Part shown: piece after piece, positions 34,547 to 41,821 of the stretch
How the letters are laid out: the number at the start of each line of letters is the position of its first letter
Position numbering within the stretch: position 1 is the first letter of the stretch
Assembly (NCBI GenBank): GCA_002812745.2
Contig: NCSJ02000358.1
Span: 1-41,821 of the forward strand
Direction: 5' to 3'
Source of the DNA: Scytalidium lignicola
Taxonomy: Eukaryota > Ascomycota > Leotiomycetes
Length of the DNA: 41,821 nucleotides
Made by a program: the position numbers and the translations under genes
The notes under the pieces: generated by a model
The model's database searches: none
Told to the model about the DNA's origin: nothing
Seen by the model: only the letters and a program-made list of their open reading frames with translations

Positions 34547-35306
34547 ATGACTTCCTTCACAGTGTTATTGCTATGGCTTGCGACCCTTCTTGGGGCCTTA
34601 CTTTCTCAACCAGCACAAGGGGCAACGACCACCGCTGCTGGTTCGGGCTCGGACTCTGAAGCAGGCCTTGACGCGTGTTTCTCCGATGATTCTATCTGCC
34701 CGGCATGGACGAATATGAACGAAGTCTGCGAGAATGAGCTAGGGGCTCCTCAAAACTATACCCAGTGGTCGATTTGCTTGTGTGAATCGGGATGGTTGGA
34801 AGTTCTGCAAGCGTAAGCTCGGCCTGTCCTTGTTAATCGAGAGAAAGAACAACATGAGCTGATGTATAGTGAGATGCAGTTGCTATGAGTGCCAGAATGC
34901 GTATAGTATGAGCCACGTTGACGATTTGTCAATGTACAGCAGCGACTGCACGAGTTCAGGCTTCTCAATCGCACCCATTCCTTCTAGCCTTCGATCAGTA
35001 GCAACTGCTTGGGATACTTTTACTACGACCAGTCACTTGACGGGGCATGCTAAGACCACCACAAAACCAGCATCAACTAGACGGATCTCAAGCACAGCCT
35101 CGTCGACTACGAGTCTTAATTTCCTTTTAGGGTTACCGACATCAGCATATACTCTGACCTTGAACGGGGAGCCCACTGCCCCGATACCAAGCGTTCAGAT
35201 CGCACCATCCACGACACGGGTGCCCAGTGCTGCTACCAGGGGTACTAATGTTGATACAAATGTATACATCTTCGTTGCGGTTGCTTGTTTTGCTAGCTTC
35301 GCCTAG
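34547..35306 (+). CDS. Small secreted cysteine-rich, probably GPI-anchored protein
   Basis: Two exons (34547-34812, 34874-35306) give 232 residues. The start MTSFTVLLLWLATLLGALLS is a signal peptide, cleaved probably after PAQG. The mature N-half has nine cysteines (DAC, SIC, EVC, SIC-LC, AC-SC-YEC, SDC) with one N-glycosylation site (NYT). The second half is Ser/Thr-rich and suits O-glycosylation. The C-terminus is a short hydrophobic run (VYIFVAVACFASFA) after small residues, as in GPI signals. The acceptor used is TGAG at 34870-34873; the earlier TATAG at 34865-34869 would give a stop. The cysteine spacing does not fit CFEM. Likely cell-surface; function unknown. Confidence 0.75.
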
Positions 35307-35832
35307 ACTTTGAGGGATAATTTCGGCGCAATACGAGCCAGATAGGGCTATAAAATAGCTGTATTCAGACTTAAGAATCGGGCTCTCTTCACCTTATTTT
35401 AAATTTAATAAAGGTAGACTTTTGGAAGGAAAATCAAAACTTGAGACACCAAGCGAACTAGTTTATGTCTCGCCTGCACGGAAGCGGATGTAAATATAAG
35501 CTTAATTCTCCAACCTCAGCACTGTTGTGGCGCAGTGTATGTGCCACCATTACAGTCAAGATCTGAATCTGAATGTACTTGAAGATCCTTTGACTAGTTT
35601 ATTCCTAGCTTAATACTTTGAAAATAGTATATAACATAGACACATTAGCGAACTCTAATTACCGACCTCGAGCAAGCCATAACCTTCGTAGGATGACATA
35701 ACCAACCTAGCTGTAGATGTAAACGAGGATACAATTATAACCATTCAATGCTGTACCTCAAAGCTGAGGAGAGGTACGAGCATAGAAAGAATTATGACTA
35801 AGAGGACGAAGAGACACTTGCATCATTTCTAG
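35307..35832. other. AT-rich spacer
   Basis: 526 bases after the cysteine-rich gene with stops in all frames. Nothing recognisable. Confidence 0.4.
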
Positions 35833-36050
35833 CTACTTCTCGTTAGACAAACCAAGGCGATCTTCCATCGTGGCCACCAGCCATGTGGCTGCATGCCTTG
35901 CCAAGATAACCTTATTCCAAGAACTAATATATTTAGTTAGTCCATCTTTTACCAAGTTAATCAGATGGAATGACATATCCTAGACTCTCCTGCAATAAAC
36001 TAGATGCTTTTTGGAAGCCTTAGGACCATTCAGGTAGTCCCCCAGGAAAG
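35833..36050 (-). pseudogene. Decayed ORF relic, probably downstream part of the DUF1765-like gene
   Basis: One minus-strand frame reads GDYLNGPKASKKHLVYCRRV, a stop (TAG), then MSFHLINLVKDGLTKYISSW and on to LGLSNEK and a stop. It lies on the same strand just downstream of the clear DUF1765-like relic, and the KASKKHL segment suits the C-terminal part of that protein, but this assignment is from memory. The middle of the gene seems deleted. Confidence 0.4.
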
Positions 36051-36251
36051 GGTTTAGGGTGCTAACTAGTTAGTACAACGGATCCAACGAGTAAAGAGGA
36101 TCTAGCTACTACAACTGGATATACTGACAAGAGCGTTGTTTTGGAACTTCCAGAGCTTCCGGAGCTTAGGAAGAGGATAGAGTGCTAGTGTACAAAGCTT
36201 ACTTATAACAAACAATTACAGCTTACAGATATACAAGAATAATTTTTCAGC

Positions 36252-37197
36252 TTAAATGCTTTTTCCTTGCTTTGCTGTTATTAGCTGTCTTTTGGGGGTA
36301 TTACCAGAATCTGAAAGTACTTTGTTCTTGTTATTCTCAATACTATTTAGGCGTTTAGATAATCCAAACCTATCTGTTATGCGTTTTATTGTCTTATAGT
36401 ATAATCCTCAAAGTTTGACTAAAATATCTGCAATTCCAAGAACAAACATAAAAGCAAAAACAGTAGCTTTATTATAAAAATATCATTAGACTAGCTAGAA
36501 TATGTCTTAAAGACATCTTCTTGATAACTAAATATACTTAAGTAAGGAGATTCTTAATAAATAGATTACAAATATTATGGAAAATAGATTTGGTCAGAAT
36601 TTGAGATCTAGAAAAAGCAAAAGAGTTTGAGGATTTCTGTTTAGCTAGCTTTATCTAACTCAAGGACCTATTTAGTAATCTTTCAGCTGATAAAACAAGA
36701 GTTAGTATTAATCTTTATTCTGGTCTTATTATAATTCTATTTATAACATCTAGTATGATAGGACAGTCTACTCTAGAGATTGTTTGATTCTGTTGGCTAT
36801 CTAGAAGTTCTAAGAACTTATTCTATTATTTATTTAGGATTTCAACATGCCTTTCAACATTTTCAGGCTGTAGATATTTGACGGGTATGTCGTATAGTTT
36901 CGAAGAAAAGGAAGGAGAGAAGAACGAACTACATTCGTTTTAAAAGACCACGTTTTACTCTGAAACTTTATATAGTTATCGTTAACAGAGCGAAAGGCTG
37001 AGGTTAGCTTATCTCGTCGGGTAGGTATCGTTTGCGTAAGCTGCTGTAGTTTCAATTCCTCTTAACGTTGTAGCTTTTTCGGATGAAGATCTAGGAGTTG
37101 ATCGATTCTCCATAGAGCTTAGAGATAAACTACTTGTGGATGAGTTTTCCGACTGGGCTACAAAGTTTAACACTGTACTTTGTGGTCTCTGCTTCAT
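36252..37197 (-). pseudogene. RIP-decayed DUF1765-like gene
   Basis: Starting from ATG 37197 the minus strand carries a Ser-rich leader, a frameshift near 37030-37060, then TSAFRSVNDNYIKFQSKTWS and NVVRSSLLPFLRNY. Further on one frame reads VERHVEILNK, two stops, NKFLELLDSQQNQTISRVDCP, then IIIRPE, a stop and R; then MSLRHILASL and FVLGIADILVKL, a stop and GLYYKTIKR. Fungal DUF1765 (PF08578) proteins have, as I recall, ILNKWW, RPEWR and ADILVRLW at these places. Every stop thus falls where Trp (TGG) is expected: TAA/TAG at 36823-36828, TAA at 36715-36717, TGA at 36418-36420. That is the G-to-A pattern of RIP. Function of the family is unknown. Confidence 0.72.
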
Positions 37198-37536
37198 CTT
37201 CTGAAGCCGCGCAACTTTTGGGCCTGGGGTCTCATCCGGAGGACTCTTATAGTTGCGGTAACGGTTCTAGTTGTGGCACTGGTCCCAGCAGGAGCAAAAG
37301 CAAGATGTTTTCTTACTGTACTGTATCGCACAGGACGATGATGCGTGGTCGATTGTGCGATCCATAATTATACACAAGGCGATCTACGATGATAACAGTG
37401 CTGTAGCAGCATGCTAGAATGGGGCGCGCGCAGTGGTGTGAGACTCAATATCTCCAACGTTCCAACAAGTCTAACCACGACAGCTCCATGTCTGACACAG
37501 AAGACTCATCTCTCTCCTTGGTAGTGGGAGACGACA
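37198..37536. other. Intergenic between two decayed genes
   Basis: 339 bases upstream of the DUF1765-like relic. It has normal GC content and probably its former promoter. No coding signal. Confidence 0.4.
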
Positions 37537-38905
37537 GTGGGACAATGTGAAGGCATTGTGGTGCCAGCGCCTGGTAAACGTCATCGCGACGAATCCGCCA
37601 GAGTTAATGGAACTTCCCTTTGCAACGCCAGCGCTCGTCAGTTACCAGCGCAACGCGTACACCAGCATTGTAGAGCCAAAATCTCATCCCTTTCCACGAC
37701 GGCAGCGCTTGCAGAACGACATCGTGACAAGTTCGCCAGCGTCAGGGGGCCTAAAATTGTATCTCCATACGATCCCAGCGTCTATCAAAGGCCGTCGCAA
37801 TCAATACGCCAGCGTGAAGGAAGCAAAAATGCTTTCGATTTACGAGATTTCACTGCTAACCATTTCAGCAGCGTGCGCTTCGTCTTGTAGTGAAGGTTTC
37901 CTAAAGACACGTTTTCACTCTAAAGGGCCTTTTTATCTGCCTATTCATGTCGATGGAAAGACGACGGGCTCCTTATTCTTACCTGAGAATGACATTGATA
38001 AAGACAGCTGGGAATTGGCGGGAGCATACCCCTTACCTGTCAACGAGCGGGCCTGGACACTTCAGGAAACTTTGCTTACTCCAAGAATGCTGATCTTAGC
38101 CGGCAGGGAGATATTCTGGAAATGTCAAACCAATTTCTGGCCCAATTCTACGAATGAATTTACCTTCTGGACGTTTTGGTCCTATGTGACCGGATATCCA
38201 GAGTACGACTTGAAAACTATTCGAGACGCATCTTCAACAAATAGCTATATACGAAACAGATGTATACGAATAACCGAATCTTACTATTAATGGATGTCCA
38301 AGACCAAGATGTGGCTTGATAGGTCGATGGGTCAACCTCCATCGTGGCACGACCACAAGAGGTCTCGGAGGAGATTCTTGCAGAGGTTATTCACCCCAAT
38401 CGTAATAGGTAACAAACATATAGCAAACATATAGCTGAATTGTACTACTGAATTAACTACTGTACTATGGGCAATCTTAGGCACCTATTCAACAGAGATT
38501 ATCTCGCCAAAGTCCTGCAAGATAGTCGCAGCTAAAGATCGAGAAAACCCTTTCGGCGACAGCACATATAGCTGGTAATTTATCACCTTCATACATCAGC
38601 TGTCTGGCGTAGTAGTTTCCCACGATTTCCCAGAGGTGATTGATACACCAGTTGCGGAAATATTACATTGCAGCGTAACACTTGCTTCTAAGTCCCTCCC
38701 CTATGGACGAGTTACCAGCGGCGAGATTATTATCAAGGGACATCTCAAAAACATTCTATTAGATCTAGATAAAAATATCTTCATTGATCCAGATACGCCT
38801 CATGTGAACCACCAAAGTATATGTTGGGATGTAAGGCCCAATAACAGGGCGCTTGATGTAGAAGGACAGGGCATCAGACCGAGGAACATGTGGAAGCTAA
38901 ATTTC
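37537..38905 (+). pseudogene. Decayed second HET-domain gene
   Basis: Broken into frames with stops between. From about 37830 the plus strand reads MLSIYEISLLTISAACASSC, SEGFLKTRFHS, then NERAWTLQETLLTPRMLIL and GREIFWKCQ, the C-terminal half of a HET domain (family pattern RAWTLQE.LLSPR). After a stop at 38288-38290 it resumes near 38540 with ENPFGDSTYSW and near 38665 with HCSVTLASKSLPYGRVTSGE and IIIKGHLK, matching the beta-rich tail of this HET subgroup. The N-terminal HET motifs (LSYxWG, DAICINQ) are absent upstream. The 3' end runs into the stop side of the potassium transporter at 38897. Confidence 0.72.
37579..37825 (+). repeat. Degenerate tandem repeat, about 70-bp unit
   Basis: Four similar segments at about 37579, 37646, 37720 and 37792, each with a variant of CGxGACnnnTnCGCCAGCGT followed by GGnnCnAAAAT. 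In one frame two of them read RHRDKFASVRGPK and RRNQYASVKEAKM. Strongly diverged, so boundaries are approximate. Confidence 0.45.
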
Positions 38906-41534
38906 CTTCAGGAATCCTACCTCAATCACCTTGTCCGTTGGAACCCTAAGATTAGCTATCTTGTTCCTCGTATTATCCCTGATCCACAAAAAAATCCACA
39001 GCAATACCTTCCTGGCGTAATTCGTACCCACTTTGATCTTCATCTGCTCTTTGCCCATGATATAGAACACTTTATGCCTGTATGCTACCACAAGTTTGGC
39101 CAGTTCACTCTCGTCTCGCTCTTCATTAACCATTTTCTTTTCTGCAGGGCTGGTTGTCGTGGCATAGTCGGCAACGCTAGTCTGATTCCCGTTCGTAATG
39201 GTTGAAGGGAGGTCAGAGGAGTCTCGTCTTTGAAGATAGGTCCGGTTCTCAAGCAAATATGTGCGGATTTGTTCGGCGATAACTGAGGCAAGATTAGGTG
39301 TTATGATTTCGTCGTTGTACCCATAGCGGACTACAAGACGGTAACAGTTGGGGATTGCAAGCCGTGAAACAGCATAGCGGTTCTCTGGCGCTACTGAAGG
39401 AGTCTCGAGGGGCCGTAGATGAAAGAAGACGCTAACTTCTGGCATCGCAGTAAGCTTGAGAATGAACTGGCTAAAGACCATCGGTGTAGTCTCGCCGGCC
39501 TTGTCGAAGAAAATTCCGAAGCCCTTAGTAGTGCTTAAAGGAGTGCCATCATATTTGTCTGTAAGACGCATCTGGCCGTCTGCGTCTGTGGTAACGAAAT
39601 GCGAAGTGGGAAAGCGATCCTCAGCTTCTGCGAACCATTGCTGTTCCTTGCCGAATCTCCACAGTAGAAGAACAGAGGCAAGTACGGCGGCAAGCGTGAT
39701 AGTGAACCACGCACCATTGGGGACCTTTGTGAGCGCAGAAGAGAGATATGTACCATCCAGACAGGCAATTATGAGCCATGGAAAGAAGACAATAAAGGGG
39801 CTAATACGCCACACAAACATAGCCGCCAATGAGACCATGCATGAGTCGAAGAAGGTCACGAACATAACGCAGACTCTATATGCGTGTCCAAGTGATGTAG
39901 TCTGTAGGCACAATTAACATCCACGGTAATGAGCTCGGTGGACGGACGACATACATTGTTATAAATCGATGCTACTAGTATCGTCCCAATCATGAGAAGC
40001 CAGTTCGCGACTGGGAGATAAAGTTGGCCGTGGAAAATTCTGGAAGTGTGAATTACTTTGATCTGTGGGAAGTATGAGAGCTTCATCACCTGGGTGAGCA
40101 ACTATGAAAACAGTCAAAAGTCAATTTCGCGGCTCGATGCCTGGAATCCTCACCTGAAAGGTTGCAGTTATAATAGCTTGCGAGGCGACAATGGCGGCCA
40201 GAATTGCGAAGACTAGAGCTGGATAAATGGTTCCTGGCGGTGCTGAATTGAAAAAGGGGTTTGAGTATGCCTCTGGATGAACGCTGATATAAGCCGCTTG
40301 CCCAATATACGCCAAAAGTAGGCATGGAAACGTGTAGCACAGCCAGCTTAGCTGAATCGCTCTCCTGCTGAAAGCTCCAAGGTCGGCGAAGAGAGCCTCA
40401 ACCCCGGTAAAAGCCAGCATAATGCCGCCAAGCATTCTCCACCCATGTTCCCCATTGCGGATCAGGAATTCGAACCCAAACCCAGGGTTAAAAGCTTTGA
40501 ATACGCCAGCATCATATTTGACAAGGTTATATATCCCGAAAACCGCGTTAAAGCCGAGCCAGATGATAACAATAGGCGCGAATGCAAAGGTAATTTTAGT
40601 AGTCCCGAGCGGCTGGATCACAAACAGCCCGATCAGAATAGCGTCAGTGACCCCGATCACGGTTCCTTTTGAGATATTAGGTTGCACGACCTCGATCCCT
40701 TGGACGGCCCCCAGGACTGATTGAGCAGGGGTGATCAGCCCGTCCGAGATGACCATTGTTACTGCCAACACTCCTATAACTTTGAGAAGCCCTCTTGCGA
40801 ATCTGCTAGATTCCAAGCCATGACGCACGTGCTGGCCTGCGCGTTCAAGGTCGCCAGACAAATGTCGTTTCATTTGAATCAGAGAAGCCTCTCGCGGATC
40901 ACGATTGGTGATGTTCATCTGGGGAGAACGTCAGTCAGCTTCACCTATAAAAAAACAAGGCGACAATCATACGTAGCGGCTTAGTAGAGAATACGTGCTG
41001 AATGTCCCCCCTTCGCCATCGTTGTCGGCGCGAAGAATGACCAACACATATTTCACCGTCACCATCATGAACAGACTCCATATGATTATCGACAGCGCCC
41101 CAATGAGGTTCTTACGTGAGGGTGCCGAACTGAAGGTCGACGAGTAGACGTAGAGAGGACTGGTCCCAATGTCACCGTAAATGACACCGATTGATTGGTA
41201 GGCAAGCCACAGAAGCATTTTCCCCTTGAATACCTGCAAAGAGTGAGCTGAGATTGCACAAATTAGCTATGGAGTCGGCGAGTACCTGCTTCTGCTTGAA
41301 GTCGCCGGGCTTGCCCAAGCCTGGGTCCTCATCCTCGTCACCCATTCTGTTTAGCCTACTCCTGCGCCCATCCAAGGGTAGAGCTTTAGAGCAAGAGCGA
41401 ATATTGTAAATATCATCATGAGTGTCCGCCCTGTCTAATCTGTCACAAATGCTCGAGCTGACTGCATCTTGCGACTGGGGTTGCGAGAACTCATCTTTCG
41501 GGTGTATATCATCAGCGATTCTAAATGTCGCCAT
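38897..41534 (-). CDS. High-affinity potassium transporter, HAK/KUP family
   Basis: Five exons (41534-41286, 41233-40973, 40918-40154, 40101-39955, 39901-38897) encode 808 residues; all four introns are 52-54 nt, GT-AG and phase 0. The KUP signature GVIYGDIGTSPLYVY is intact in the first membrane region, preceded by the fungal leader DEDEDPGLGKPGDFKQKQ. Then follow about 12 hydrophobic helices, including VISDGLITPAQSVLGAVQG, and a C-terminal cytosolic domain (FGIFFDKAGETTP, CYRLVVRYGY). It takes up K+ at the plasma membrane, usually with H+ symport, under low potassium. Length is normal for fungal HAK proteins. An upstream in-frame ATG at 41654 would add 40 residues of unlikely sequence; 41534 was preferred. 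Confidence 0.95.
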
Positions 41535-41821
41535 GGCCTGGAGGGGATACTTTATTCTTGGTATTCCAGAACAAAAAACATCAGGGTTTGCCCACATTTC
41601 CTCCAAAGGCTGTACGCGTTCCAAAAACAGGTAAGATGACGAGTTTACCACCAACCTTCGAACGATATTAGTATGTGATAATGTGGCCGATTTGCCATAG
41701 CGTTATATACTGCTAGCTCTCTTTCCATCGCAACTAAGCTTCGAAAATGATGCCAACCCCATCCTGCGCGACACCTTAGGCCGCCGACGCCCTCGACCGG
41801 CTCGACTCTACCTGCCCAGGG
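41535..41821. promoter_or_regulatory. Upstream region of the potassium transporter
   Basis: 287 bases to the right edge, containing the 5' UTR and proximal promoter of the transporter. An open frame in phase with the gene extends to 41654 but shows no conserved residues. No clear TATA box. Confidence 0.4.

Noticed and set aside
34547..34920. CFEM domain in the cysteine-rich protein
   Set aside because: Cysteine number and spacing do not fit the eight-cysteine CFEM pattern.
38636..39205. Plus-strand frame running through the end of the potassium transporter
   Set aside because: Only its first part (to about 38905) matches the HET tail; the rest is antisense to conserved transporter sequence.
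1..41821. CRISPR arrays, bacterial-type operons, tRNA or rRNA genes
   Set aside because: The sequence is fungal nuclear DNA with introns; no regularly spaced repeats or cloverleaf-type genes were noticed by eye.

Overview
The window is nuclear DNA of a filamentous ascomycete. Genes carry many short GT-AG introns (about 45-160 nt) with CTAAC/CTAAT branch points, and the families are fungal: HET domains, a Zn2Cys6 regulator, a HAK potassium transporter and a DUF1765-like gene. Several gene relics carry TGG-to-stop changes, the signature of repeat-induced point mutation (RIP). I cannot name the species; Leotiomycetes would fit but is inference. Eight single N bases sit next to short A or T runs, so small length errors in homopolymers are possible.

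Layout: an RGG-box protein (minus, cut by the left edge); a secreted type-B carboxylesterase (minus); a 2 kb AT-rich stretch ending in a decayed SRPK-like kinase; a threonine synthase-like gene (plus) with one defective 3' splice site; ceramide synthase (minus); a short-chain dehydrogenase (minus) with a 278-bp MITE just upstream of its start; a membrane-anchored multicopper oxidase (minus) divergent from a secreted phospholipase C (plus); a 3 kb gene-poor stretch with an orphan promoter and a 17-bp minisatellite; an MFS transporter followed by a Zn2Cys6 regulator (both plus); a HET-domain gene (plus); a large membrane-protein gene (minus) with a stop codon and a frameshift; a small cysteine-rich, probably GPI-anchored protein (plus); a RIP-decayed DUF1765-like gene (minus); a decayed second HET gene (plus); and an intact HAK/KUP potassium transporter (minus).

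There is no polyketide synthase, NRPS or terpene synthase, so this is not a classical metabolite cluster. The MFS/Zn2Cys6 pair and the oxidase/phospholipase divergent pair are the only obvious candidate functional units. Decayed kinase, HET, DUF1765-like and membrane-protein genes lie between intact housekeeping genes, giving a patchwork of conserved and fast-evolving accessory DNA. Most gene models below were built by joining exons by hand, and coding lengths were checked to be multiples of three. No database search was possible.
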